Below, in pieces: positions 1 to 10,604 of a DNA stretch of 64,000 bases. The stretch's first letter is position 1; every line of letters begins with the position of its first letter. The DNA lies in the NCBI GenBank assembly GCA_015178975.1, contig WHVD01000191.1, positions 82,080 to 146,079 of the forward strand, in the 5' to 3' direction. The position numbers and the translations under genes were made by a program. Below the pieces are notes generated by a model. It was not told the DNA's origin, did not search any database, and worked only from the letters and a program-made list of their open reading frames with translations. The DNA is from Hysterangium stoloniferum (lineage: Eukaryota; Basidiomycota; Agaricomycetes; Hysterangiales; Hysterangiaceae).

Positions 1-861
1 TTCAAGTACAGAACTGCATAAATCGATAGGCAAAAATATATAAATAGCAAGAAGGTCAAGTGTGATGGGTATTGGAGACTGAGGATGCAATAGCTACACC
101 ATATGTAGAGTCTTGGTTGGAAACAGAGGTCACAAGTGTACTGTATGTGTGTGAGTTGCGGAACTGGGGTAGCTGATTGACAGCTGTCATGGGAAATGAA
201 ATTAAGAATACTCTGGAACATGCTAGAAGCTTCTGGAACAACTTGGAGACAGTGGAGGCAGTTCTAACAGCTGCACCCTCATGCAAGTTGTTAGGGTGCC
301 CCAGTATTTCAGACAGAGCAGATAGTATGATAAAAACTAAAGATGAATTCAACCAGAGGGCCAAAATGCTAAGAGTTGTGGGTTAAAGGTTGCAGCTTGC
401 CAGCAATGCCTTTGAGAGTATTAGGGAGAGAGTAAGATGACTGAGGACTAAATGGGGGGTAATCTAAGTCAATATTAGAATTGAAGAGTAGTAGCATACA
501 AGGTAGGAACTTTATATGAAGGTGTAACAGATGAGTAGAGGTCTGATCAAGGAAGCAAGAAGTAGTGACAGGTTAAAGGAAGCATGGGAAGGGGTAGGGA
601 TCAGACTAGAACTAAATATGATATAACAAAGGTATTATAGAGGGTATGAGGTGGGAAATAACATTTATATGTAGGATGGGTGATGGGAGAGCATTGGGAC
701 AGAGACAGGACAAGATGATGAAAAGGGAAAACCATGGTGAACCAAGTATCAGGGCACTGCAGGGAGTGATAACATGGTCAGAGGTACCAATGGCAGGGAG
801 CCAGAGGGTGGGAAAGGTAAAACAAAGTTGCAGGGGGGCCAAATGAACTGGGATCCTAACA
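1..861 (-). repeat. LTR family A, 3' LTR of old Gypsy element (truncated by window)
   Basis: The sequence matches the 6694-7409 LTR through most of its length: the blocks GTGCCCCAGTATTTCAGACA, the region around 466 with ATATTAGAATT, and the GAACTGGGATCCTAACA end. The end TAACA fits the TGTTA...TAACA termini seen in all LTRs here. The ORFs inside it are accidental. Confidence 0.7.
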
Positions 862-969
862 GTATCCTCTCATTAGGTCAAGACCCTTTGAGACCTTAAA
901 AGGGGATATGGGAGTCTTGTATGAAAAGCTAGGAGACAAGAAGAGACATGGGGAAACAGGGAATGATGA

Positions 970-1223
970 TGTAAGCCTGGCACCCCAGTCTTACTCATTC
1001 CTTTTGTTCCACTCCTTTGTTCTCATTGTCCTTTTGCTCCACTCCCTTGTTCCACTCCCTTTGTTCTACCACGTGATCATAGCATATAAAGCCTAGGTAG
1101 TTTTCCTTCTCTTACCTTACCGTACGCTGTAACATCCTGTATCTCGTCTCAGTTCTAGACAATACAACGTGGTCCTGTCAACTCGTGTGACCACCAGTGA
1201 TCCCAATTGACGACGGGATTACA
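970..1223. repeat. Left LTR of TRIM-like element
   Basis: 254 bp, TGTAAGCC...GGGATTACA, a direct repeat of 2034-2287. The orientation of transcription is suggested as plus by the TATAAA near 1083 and the purine tract before the second LTR. Confidence 0.85.
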
Positions 1224-1373
1224 CTTTTTTTTTGACATCGGCCATTCTTTTATTTTACTCTGCATTCTGGACGACACCGCTGTAACTCAGTTCACTCGTC
1301 AGACCGCTTGTTCACATTCCCTAGCACTCCACACTCCCTTGTCCCGTACACGCCCTGCAACCTCGCGTATACT

Positions 1374-1635
1374 GTGCCGCTGCGCACCCTTGCACGTGCT
1401 CCCCGTGCACATATGCACCGCCGCGCACCCTTGCACGTGCACCCCCCACACGTACGCGCCACCGCACCGCCCCGCCGCTGCACACCCTTGCAGACGTACG
1501 CGTGCTCCCACACGCCCCCGCACCCTCGCACGCGCACCCCACATGTACGCGCCACCGCACCGCCCCGCCGCTGCGCACCCTTGCACACGTATGCGTGCTC
1601 CCGCACGCCCCCGCACCGTCGTCGAGCGCCTCTGA
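1374..1635. repeat. GC- and CpG-rich imperfect tandem repeat inside TRIM-like element
   Basis: Imperfect copies of units containing GCGCACCCTTGCACACGTAT and CGCCACCGCACCGCCCCGCC recur across this stretch, making a sharp CpG-rich island in an otherwise AT-rich, CpG-poor setting. Several frames on both strands stay open across it, which is a by-product of the composition. I see no protein family in any of them. Confidence 0.7.
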
Positions 1636-2033
1636 GTACACTCGCGCGCAAGCACCGCCAACCCAGAATGCAAATTGGATGGGCTGGAAGGTCCTCACCG
1701 ATGCGGGTTGGACCACGCATGTCAGTCATGGACGTACCTGACTGGCCTCACTAGTGCCAATGTGATCGCAAATTGGTTTTTTTTAATGTTAGCTCACCTT
1801 TTAATCGCCGTGTCAAATTTCCGTCATCATCGCGCGTTTTTCTGGACTGGATTCACGGACTCCGCCGCCTGAGGCTCCACATTGACAGAGGAGGTCCAAC
1901 AGGGTTGAATTTGGGGTAGTGGGTTGGCTTTTGTGTGGGGAGGGTCATGAGTGTGACAATCCAGCCTTGCGTGCATGAAATTTTTTAGTTCTAGTTATTT
2001 GGAGTAGTTGGTTTGTTTTTGTGTGGGGAGGGG

Positions 2034-2287
2034 TGTAAGCCTGGCACCCCAGTCTTACTCATTCCTTTTGTTCCACTCCTTTGTTCTCATTGTCCTTTTG
2101 TTCCACTCCCTTGTTCCACTCCCTTTGTTCTACCATGTGATCATAGCATATAAAGCCTAGGTAGTTTTCCTTCTCTTACCTTACCGTACGCTGTAACATC
2201 CTGTATCTTGTCTCAGTTCTAGACAATACAACGTGGTCCTGTCAACTCGTGTGACCGCCAGTGATCCCAATTGACAACGGGATTACA
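2034..2287. repeat. Right LTR of TRIM-like element
   Basis: 254 bp direct repeat of 970-1223, followed by the GATGA target duplication. Confidence 0.85.
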
Positions 2288-3371
2288 GATGAAGTGGGTT
2301 CAAGGGAGAGTCCTAGGGCTGGTGATGGTGGTCAGATGGTGGAAAGAGGTCCCAGTTTGCCCAGATTCACAGTATGAAAGTCTAGAACAACTTCAGGTGC
2401 ATTTCCCAGTTCAGTAGCTAGGACCCAGGATGTTTCTTCATCTGTACCTTCATAGCCAGACCACTTAACTAGGTAGAGTAACTTGCAAGCATATCACCTA
2501 TGATCAATTTTTGAGTCTATAACAGCTTCAATTTCAAATTTGGGCTCCCCATCAGCAATGACAGGTAGGGGAGGAGGTTGGGTGCATTTGGGGATGGTAT
2601 TTGGTGTGGCTGGTTCCAGTACTGGGACATGGAAGACTGGGTGTACCACACACATGGTATCAGGAAGCCAAAGAGTAAATGAATGTGTGCCAGCTTGTGC
2701 AATAATCTCATATGGGCTGAGGTATTTTCAGCAAGCTTTTTGGTGGGTCAGATAGCTGAAAAAACTCAGCTTTGATGAAAACCTGGTCACTGATTTTGAA
2801 GTCAGGTGCTTGTAGGCATTGGTGGTCTGCTGATTTCTGGGTAAATGCCTGAGTATCAAGCATGGACCACTGGAGGTTGCAATGGAGTTCATCTAGATCA
2901 GTGATAAAATCTTGGGTGGGGGTAGAGGTCGGATCACATTCTGGGTGGACCATAATGTTAGGATTGTATCCTTTGTTCACAAAGAAGGGGGAAACACTGG
3001 TGGTGGCATTTGGGGCATTATTATAGGCAAATTCAGTGAGAGGTAGGAGGTCCAACCAATTATCATATTGGTAGTTGCAATAGATATGAAGGTATTGTTC
3101 CCATGTTTGATTGACTCACTCAGTCTGTCTGTCACCTTCTGGATAGTGTCCTGAAGTGAAGTGTAGTTTCATATCAAGGGCAGTACCAAGTGACCTAAAG
3201 AAGTGGGAGACAAATTCAGAGCCCTGATCTGACATGGTGTGTGTTGGAATGTGACATGAAATGGATTTCTCTCGATTAAGTTGAAAAATATTCTAGATAA
3301 TATGGGTGGCCTCTTGTTTAACAGCTTCTGGCTTTGCACCTACAAATTGAGTGTGGATGCCTCATTTGACA

Positions 3372-3741
3372 AAGTATTAATTCATCCTGTTGATAAAGCA
3401 TGAGGCAAATATAGGACACAGAAGCACATGAATAATTATGTTGAAGAAATCTCAGATAGAAGTTGCAATAATAATACAATATTAAAGATACAGATTATAG
3501 TACAGGTTTTCTGACTGACTTCCTTTGCTCCTATCATTGCCCTTTTATGCTATTTATCATTTACCTATGATGATAATATGATATCAGAATGAAATCATCA
3601 ATGATGTCAAACTGAGACAAGTCAAAGAATCTCAAAAGATAGTCAAATTGGAAATCAAGTTGGAATGTTGAAGGAATGTTGAAGAAAGTTGAAGGAAAGT
3701 CAAATTGAATATTATCAGAATTTGAGCTTGTAGGTTCATGA
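3372..3741. repeat. Ty1/Copia-type LTR fragment inside integrase of old Gypsy element
   Basis: This matches, in reverse orientation, the solo LTR at 53360-53853: TGTCATGAACC and ACAAGCTCAAATT at one end, CAAAGTATTAATT near the other. It splits the integrase just after the residues KHGI. A further ~130 bp (3239-3371) between it and the rest of integrase is unassigned. Confidence 0.6.
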
Positions 3742-4986
3742 CAGAATGCCATGTTTTGAGAAAACATGGTTAACAAATAGTTTTGCAAGTTCTTGGGAGG
3801 TAATTGTGTCATGTGTGAGTATAAAAATACTCTGTTTGGTGAATTTGTCAACAACAACTAAGATGGAGGTGAAGGACTGTGAGGCAGGAAGATGCTCAAT
3901 GAAATCCATGGAAATTGAGTTCCACGGAGCTCCAGGATAGGGAGTTGCTTTAATAGACCATAGGGCTTGTGTCTCTGGGCTTTGGATCACATACTGGTGG
4001 TGCAAGTCTTGCAATAACTTTTTACAAGTGTGTGGAGGGCCAGCCAGGTGTATTCTTGATGGATAATACTAAGGGTTTTGTTGTCCATAGTGGCCAGAGA
4101 TTGGGTGGTCATAAGCATGCTGAAGGACATGCAAATGAAGTGTTCCATAGTCAGGGACATAGATTCTGTCATCAAGGTGGAGAAAAAAAATCACTCAAGT
4201 CTTGAGTCCATTGGGGGGCCAACAGGTCATTAGGGTTGTTGAGATGGGCACTTGTAATTGGGTCATTTCAGAGGTTTAAAAGGATGTCTTGGTGGAGTTT
4301 TGTAATATCCATAATGGTAATAGTACTGGTAAGACTAGAGAGGTAACATGAAGAGATGCCATGATTTGATCAAAGGTGAAGATAGGCTTCAGATTATGTG
4401 GATTTACTGTTGCATAATCATTGGTCCCCTTTTTAAGGTAGACATCCCATCATCTAGTCATAGTGTTAGGTTTGCGGCCCAGGCAGCCAGGCTGAAAACA
4501 AATTACAAGGTTGAATTGGGAGAGGTACATATTCTGACCATCAGGCTTGCCAGTGAGTAAGAAGTTTAGTGGTAGTGAAGTATTCTAAATTCTTGTGGTC
4601 AGTGACAATGTCAATCAGGGTTCCCAAACCTTTGAGGAATGACACCAGGCCTTAAATGCCTCAAATGGCAAGGAGTTATTTATCATGGACACTATAATTG
4701 AGTTCTGTAGAAGTAAAGGTTCTGGAAAGAAAGGCAACTGGGTTAATTTCTCCATCAAGTGTAATAATGGAGAGAATCACAGCTAGGACATAGTCAGATG
4801 CATTGGTTTCAACAATTATTGGGTGGTCCAGTTGTTAGAGTTGGAAATACAATATCTATTAGAATGTTCAAGCTGTTATAAGTCCCAAGTAGGCATCAGT
4901 CCAGATGTGACTGTATGAGTCCCAGTGTTGTATCAGAAGGACCTATAGAATATGTATATATAATCCATTATATCACACACTAGATA

Positions 4987-5060
4987 GGTCCAGTAGCTCA
5001 GTGGTTTAGAGCACTGCTTATATAATGCTAGAGGTCCTTGGTTCAATCCCAGACTGGGTC
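4987..5060 (+). tRNA. Degenerate tRNA-Ile(UAU)-like sequence, probably SINE head or pseudo-tRNA
   Basis: A 74-nt cloverleaf-like stretch has a fully paired 7-bp acceptor stem (GGTCCAG with CTGGGTC, one G-T pair each way). It also has a D-arm GCTC..GAGC and a TTCAATC loop. The anticodon loop reads TTATATA, suggesting UAU. The anticodon stem is badly paired and the loop region one base too long, and the T stem has a C-A mismatch, so it is unlikely to be a working tRNA. It sits in an insertion of roughly 240 bp in the RNase H part of the old Gypsy pol, which fits a tRNA-derived SINE. No second copy was found in the window. Confidence 0.4.
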
Positions 5061-6680
5061 AATTCTTTTCTATATCTTTAACACCAGTTGCCAGTGTGTG
5101 AGTATAGGTACCAATATGAAAGTGTCTTTTGAGTTGTTGAAATGCTGTCCTACATTGAGTTGTAAAGTTCCACAGGGGCCTCCTTATGAGTAAGGTGGGT
5201 GAGGGGGACTGTCATGTCTGAATAGTTGTAAATGAAATGGCAGTAGAAGTTGGTGAAACTGAGAAAAGATGGAATGTCTTTCACTTTGCAGGGTTCCAGC
5301 CCTTTTCAGATAGTCTGGATTTCATCTTCATCCATTGTAAGTCCATTGGGTTCCATAATGTAACCTAGATATTCAATTTGGTCAACATCAAAAGACCATT
5401 TATCACCATGGGCAAAAAGTCTGTGCTTTTGGAGCCTCCAAAACACTTCACGACCATGTTCATTATGTAGTGTCAGGTCTTCTGAGTAAATGAGAATGTC
5501 ATCAAGATACATATATGATAACACAAATATCAAGTAGGTCACCAAGGATGTCATTAATAAAGCACTGGAAGGCCACCAGAGCATTAGTGAGTCCAAATGG
5601 TATAACCAACCATTTGAAAGAATCATAGCATGTTTGGAACATTCCATTTGTCACCTATGACAATCCACACCAAATGATAGGCATGTTGCAAATCAATCTT
5701 GGTATAAATGTGGGCTCTCCAAGGAGATCTAAAAGGTCTGTAATAAGTGGTAGAGGGTACCTATCCTTTTTTGTGACTTTGTTGAGTCCTCTAAAATCTA
5801 TGCAAAGGTGTAATGAACCATCCTTCTTTCTAACAAAAAAGAATTGGAGCACTATATATGACATGGAGGGTCATATAAAGCCAATACAAAGGTGTTCATC
5901 TATAAATTCTCTAAGGAAAACCAGTTAGGAGGGTTTGCACCAACCTCAAGGTCAATCTTGAGATCATAGGTTCTATGGGGGAGCTAAAGTGTTGGCACAC
6001 TGTTTGCTGAAAATGTCTGCAAAGTCATGATACTTCTCCAGGACACCATTGAGGTCAACAGTGGCCTCTGAAAGGAAAGGGTAGTTGTGTGCATGGAGGC
6101 ACCAAGCTGAGAAATGTTTAAAGAAAATGTCTGGGATCCATCCATCTTACTGGCATGTAAAAACACATCAGCATTAACTAAAGAGATGGACAGGGGGTCC
6201 ATCATGGAGGGGTTGACCAGCAGAGCCCTGGCCTAGACTGAAGAAGCCAGAGTTTAATTGTTGGGCACCTGGAAAGTGAGATAGCCCAATACCAAATCAA
6301 TCAATGGATTGTAGTGGGTGAGCCAGTCATATCCAAGGACAACTACACAACTCAAATCCAACTGTGTTACATAAAATGTGAGTTGCTGAAGAGTTCCACA
6401 TGGGAAAACAACCCCAAGGTCACAAACTTGAGTTATGACACTATTGCTAGTGCCATCAAAGAGTTGGTGGGGGACTGGATTGACTGATCAAGTCTTGAGT
6501 TTGTGAGTGGTGAGGAATTTGGTGTTAATGAAGCAATGGGTCAACCTGGAGTCCACCAAAGCTCTAAACTTTGAAGGGATAAGTGCTGAGGTTAAGGAAA
6601 TGAAGAGTGAATTGGGGTTTGAAAGAGCAGACACATTGAGCTGGAAGGCCATAGTTAGAGGATAACAGTTTACAAGCTTG

Positions 6681-6691
6681 AGTTCTAATAT
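6681..6691 (-). promoter_or_regulatory. Predicted self-priming primer-binding site, LTR family A
   Basis: In element sense (minus), two bases after the LTR end the sequence ATATTAGAACT begins. It is the exact complement of an 11-mer carried by the same LTR (7035-7045 on the plus strand reads ATATTAGAACT). The spacing of two bases is the same as in the young element at 60214-60224. Confidence 0.65.
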
Positions 6692-6693
6692 AC

Positions 6694-7409
6694 TGTTAAG
6701 ATTTAAGCAAGAGGGGTAAAAGGGGGCTCTATTTTGGAGGGCCAACAATAGAGATTGTACTAGTTGGGAGGTCCAACTCTATGAAACAGGTGGAGCTTGG
6801 CTTCAACTTATGTATGTGTTGCACCCTCATACAAACTGTTAAGGTACTCTGGTGATTCAGACAGAGTGGATAGTACAATATGTAAGAGCTAAAGACAACA
6901 CCTAGCTCATTCAACTGGAGGGCTGAACTGTTAAGAGTCATGGGTTAAAGAGTCACAGCTTGCCAGCAATGCCTTCAAGGGTATTAGGTAGAGAGTAAGG
7001 TGAGTGAAGACTTAACAGGGGGTAATCTAAGTTGATATTAGAACTGAAGAGTAGTAGCATACATGGTAGGAGCTTTATACAAAGGTGTAATGAATGAGCA
7101 GAGGTCCAATCAAGGAAGTGAGAAGTAGTGATGGGTCAAAGGAAGCATGTGAAGGGGTGGGGATCAGACTAGAACTAAAGTAACAAAGGAATTCTAGAGG
7201 GTGGCAAATAACATTTACATGTAGGGCAGGTGATGGGAGAGCATCAGGACAAGACAGGATGGGATGACAGAAAGGGAAAACCATGGTGAACCAAGTGTCT
7301 GGACACTGCAGGCAGTGACAATGTCATCAGGGGTACCAATAGTGGGGAGCCAGAGTGGGAAAGGTAAAACAAAGTTGCAGGGGGGCTGAATGAACTGGGA
7401 TCCCAATAT
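6694..7409 (-). repeat. LTR family A, 5' LTR of old Gypsy element
   Basis: Starts TGTTAAG and ends near GGATCCCAATA, a decayed form of the family end TCCTAACA. In minus sense a TATAAAG box lies at about 7073-7079, and 30 bp downstream the 11-mer complementary to the primer site (7035-7045) marks the likely start of the transcript. The conserved LTR core CTTGGCTTCAACTTATG lies at about 6788. Other partial family A copies lie at 8095-8440, 42249-43720 and 44734-45335. Confidence 0.75.
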
Positions 7410-7543
7410 CTATGGAGGATATCTGAAAACTATTAAGTGTATCAAATTCTAATATACTCTAAATGTCATTTAAACATCTGGGATTTGATTCAGACATAAT
7501 TTGGTTTTTCAAACTTTGGGAATGTTTAAAACTTATTTGTATA

Positions 7544-7936
7544 TTATGAAACAAAGGATCTTTCAGGAGCTGGATAGATTATGAAAGAGTTTAGTAGATT
7601 AACTAGTCTATGAAGGCCCTCAGAGCTAAGTCTTTCACTAGTAATGACTTCAGCAGTCTTGGGACCTGAAGGGTTGAAATTGTCTGTCTGATCATGTTCA
7701 GAAAGTGAGGTGGAGGGTTCAGGTGGAGGATTTTGATCTTCCTCTAGTTTGGAAAGATTTTCAATCAGATGTGCTATCTTAGTTGCACCCAGTTCCATCA
7801 AATTCCTTTCAGTTTGTGATCTAGGTTTTTGAGCCCAGTGGTTAGTGTTGTGGATTAGGCATATAATCTTGCCTTTTCTGATAATCTTGGGGGTCAGAGA
7901 AGGGTTGGCTAATGGTAATGCTGCTTTATTGCTCAA
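7544..7936 (-). pseudogene. Unrecognised ORF remnant, 130 codons, in repeat-rich DNA
   Basis: An open frame of 130 codons lies between LTR copies, with an acidic, Pro- and Ser-rich middle. No domain is recognisable. Its position upstream of an LTR and low CpG suggest a retroelement (gag-like) remnant, but nothing proves it. Confidence 0.25.
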
Positions 7937-8094
7937 TATACATATGTAGCCATAGTGGGAGCTGCAAGTATGGTGCCATCATTATTCTGTGATATGATCC
8001 TTTCAACTATCCATTCATCCCCCATGTTAAGACCCAAAGTCTAAAGACAAAGGGGAAGTGACATTGGAGAGTTGATGGGTATTCATACTCAAAC

Positions 8095-8440
8095 AGGAGG
8101 TTCAGTTCTACAAACAAGTGGAGCTTGACTTCAACTTATGTGTTGCACCTTTGCATGAACTGTTAGGGTGCTCCAGTATTCCAAGAAGAGCAAGTAGTAC
8201 AATTCTGGACTGAGAATGATACTCAGCTGAATCAGATGGAAGGCTGAAATGCTAAGAATTGTGGGGATAAGAGTCATGGCTAACTGATGACATCTTCAAG
8301 AAAATTAGGAGAAAGCAAAGGGGCTTAAACACAAAGGAGGATAATCTAGGTCAATATTTGAACTAAAGAACTATAGCATACACGCTATGGTTTTTATACA
8401 AAGTGTAATAGATGATCAGAAGGAAAGTTGTGACAGATTT
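8095..8440 (-). repeat. LTR family A fragment
   Basis: Shares with 6694-7409 the blocks TGGAGCTTGACTTCAACTTA, GGGTGCTCCAGTATTCCA and a TTTTTATACAAAG box. Both ends are decayed. Confidence 0.5.
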
Positions 8441-8449
8441 GTTATCATA

Positions 8450-8715
8450 TTGACCATGTCCTTCCTCTCACAACCAGAAGCACTCTGGAAAGCCTTCAAA
8501 GAAATCATTTGTGATGATTTTAAGCAAATGCTTCAGAATAAATATTACATGGCCAATCCCTCAGAAGAGACTGTGCATGACTTGGGTCTCTATGAGATTG
8601 ATAAAATCCTACATCATTCTGTAAAGTCCCTCTCACACTTTCCAACCATGCCACAGTATACAGAGAATTGGGATCAGATTTTTGGCAATTCTCTCATTTA
8701 GGAGCAGTTGGCTTA
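8450..8715 (+). pseudogene. Helitron Rep/helicase fragment
   Basis: The plus-strand translation contains ALWKAFKEIICDDF, then PSEETVHDLGLYEIDKIL, then a KSL..FPTMPQ..NW stretch and, across a stop, EQLAYN. This order is that of the linker before the PIF1-type helicase in fungal Helitron proteins. Only about 85 codons are recognisable and a TAG interrupts GNSLI/EQLAYN. No Helitron ends (5' TC, 3' hairpin-CTRR) were located. Confidence 0.55.
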
Positions 8716-8719
8716 CAAT

Positions 8720-9660
8720 GTGTGTTTGGTTGTAGACTAATATTATAAACAACTGTATTAGCAACTGTCTCAATGCTGAATGGTTGCATGCAGATTATTA
8801 GGGATTATTCCTGGTAACAAACATACACTAGTAATAGTCATTGTCACCCACCATCTTACCTTGACTTATAACAGTCATCTACTAGGTGCCAATACACCTG
8901 GTTCTGCATAGTAGCATGATTGTGTTATTTGGATCTTTATATACAAGAGTCAAATATAGGAGTGGTAAATCACACTGCCTACTGAAGATATCATGCATCA
9001 TGCAATGGCATTTGGTAGACTGAAATCTATGGGTTCTATTTTCTGATGCTGAAGAGCCACCTCTTAGTAATAATAAATATGGTCATCTCTGCATTATGTC
9101 TGGATCATATGATGATAGTAATTAGACAAAATGATGAGGAATAGCTGTTCAGAATCATTCTGGCAGTGTGAGGTGATGTGCAGCAGTGCAATGCTATGCA
9201 AGATCATGCTGCACAAAATCAAGTGACCTCCCAATTATATTATATCATCCAGGTAATATGACCAAAGTGAGATGGGGCACAGTGAATGACACAAAGTTCA
9301 GACTTGTCAGTCACATGACCATTGTTACACATTTGCACCATGCATCTGACTGTTGTTTTACATTTGATTGAACAATGGTCATGTGTATGTTGCAAACATG
9401 CAGCAATAGTAACATGACTGACACAGACAAGTTTGAACTTTTCATATTGCACACAGTGCACCACTTCACTTCTTTCTCACACTAGGTTTCCCAACTTGCA
9501 TCTTCAATATCTTTCAGGCAATATATTAGTAGTGTTGATTGTTTGACTGACTCATGAGATTCATATGAGGATCATGGAGGATCATTGAGACTGCATTGAT
9601 AGCTGTGATTTTCAACAAAATATAAAATAATTATATTTTTATTTGTTGTATTTGTTGGTA
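8720..9660. other. AT-rich stretch without recognisable gene
   Basis: Low CpG, frequent stops in all frames and short internal repeats such as two opposed copies of CACATGACCATTGTTAC-like sequence around 9310-9390. Probably decayed transposon DNA; no coding signal is visible. Confidence 0.4.
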
Positions 9661-9662
9661 CA

Positions 9663-10457
9663 TGTTAGGATACGTACAGGGCGGGTCTCCAGAGAAACCC
9701 ATGGAATATCCGGTAGGGCTTGGCTTCAGCTTACATATAGGCTGTGCCCTCGCTAGATCGTGTTGTCCAATTTCAGACAGGCAGACAGGAATCCTGGGGA
9801 GTCCAGGTGGGGGTTGTGGTTGAGAGGTTGTAGGTCGGAGGTCATGGGTCAAGAGGTCGTGAGTGGTGAGAGAGATAGATGCGCCGGAGCCCGCGGGCTC
9901 CGACTAGTGTGTGCGGTGTGATTCAAGTAGGGTTTTAGAGTGGAAAATGTATTAGATTACTGGGAGGAATCTAAGCCAATTTCTGACTGGATTGTATGTA
10001 CAACATCTGCCAGTTTAAATAGACCATGGAGTGAATGTCATACCGAATCCAGTAATGATGAAACGAAATGAGCAAAACATAAAATGGGAATAGTAAACAC
10101 CAAATTGGTGTTAGGAATGGACGGAACAAATCATAAACCATAATGGGAAATGGAGCGGGAGCAGAGTCCAAATCGTGACAGGTCATTTGACTAAAATGGA
10201 AATGGGGCTCTGTTAGAGAGGTGACGGGTTTTCTGAATGGGGTGCGGTGACTGACGCACGGGACAAGGTCAGAAATAGACATAGACGGAGTCCGGTGAAT
10301 ATTCCAGTGACTGAAACACAATGTAATGAAGACGAATGTAGACGAGTCTGATGTATGGAGTCCAGTGGGAATTCTGGTGAACTGATAATGGGTGCGTATA
10401 GGGCGTGGGTGCATATAAGTTAGTACCTGGAGTCCGGCAGGATTTCTGGTCATAACA
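9663..10457 (-). repeat. Solo LTR, family D, with GTACA duplication
   Basis: Begins TGTTAGGATACG and ends GGTCATAACA, flanked by perfect GTACA duplications (9658-9662, 10458-10462). The conserved core CTTGGCTTCAGCTTA is at about 9719, in the orientation that marks a minus-sense LTR. No internal retroelement sequence adjoins it. Confidence 0.85.
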
Positions 10458-10604
10458 GTACAATTCAGAGTGACAATGCCACAGCAGCCCAAAATGTGGT
10501 TTATATTCTCACAGTATACTCATAGTAGTTATATTGCATGATCCTTGGAGGGAATATTCAACCACCATACAATATGACCCAATGCATGGCAAACAAGGCA
10601 CAGC

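Larger units (their letters stand above)
970..2287. mobile_element. TRIM-like LTR element with intact LTRs and target duplication
   Basis: Two direct LTRs of 254 bp (970-1223 and 2034-2287) begin TGTAAGCC and end GGGATTACA. They are flanked by the perfect 5-bp duplication GATGA (965-969 and 2288-2292). The LTRs differ at only five positions, all transitions, and four of these are CpG to TpG/CpA type. A TATAAA is present in each LTR (near 1083). The 810-bp interior has no gag or pol similarity; it ends in a purine tract (GTGGGGAGGGG) directly before the right LTR, as expected of a polypurine tract. It is nested just inside the old Gypsy element. It is therefore non-autonomous and was moved by an unknown partner. 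Confidence 0.85.
2380..6680 (-). pseudogene. Decayed Ty3/Gypsy pol (protease, RT, RNase H, integrase, chromodomain)
   Basis: Reading the minus strand, fragments follow the order of the intact pol at 61422-64000. Protease is at about 6680-6480 (FRALVDS then HCF, with the Gly of the DSG triad lost). Reverse transcriptase is at about 5960-5300 ([20 protein letters not shown] and YLDDILIYSED). RNase H remains lie at about 5200-4240. The integrase core is at 4250-3742 (ISMDFIEHLP, VVVDKFTK) and its end at 3238-2708 (LPLTEFAYNN, FVNKGYNPN). The chromodomain remnant is near 2520-2380. Many Arg codons of the intact copy are His or Cys here, as CpG decay would give. It is interrupted at 3239-3741 and about 4850-5090 by insertions. 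Confidence 0.85.
1..7409 (-). mobile_element. Old Ty3/Gypsy chromovirus, minus strand, with nested insertions
   Basis: LTRs of one family flank a decayed minus-strand pol. The left LTR (3' LTR in element sense) is cut by the window start and ends TCCTAACA at 861; the right one (5' LTR) is 6694-7409. The order in element sense is LTR, primer-binding site, protease, reverse transcriptase, RNase H, integrase, chromodomain, LTR. No gag is seen: recognisable protease sequence starts within about 50 nt of the primer site, so gag appears deleted. The copy is disrupted by many stops and by a TRIM-like element, a Copia LTR fragment and a tRNA-like insertion. CpG is almost absent. Target duplications could not be checked because the left end is outside the window. 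Confidence 0.75.

Noticed and set aside
1207-1754. Several overlapping 120-150-codon ORFs on both strands, Cys/His/Pro-rich
   Set aside because: Composition effect of the GC-rich tandem array in the TRIM-like element; many frames are open at once and none has a family.
4987-5060. Functional tRNA-Ile gene
   Set aside because: Unpaired anticodon stem, an extra base in the anticodon arm and a mismatch in the T stem; it lies inside a decayed transposon.
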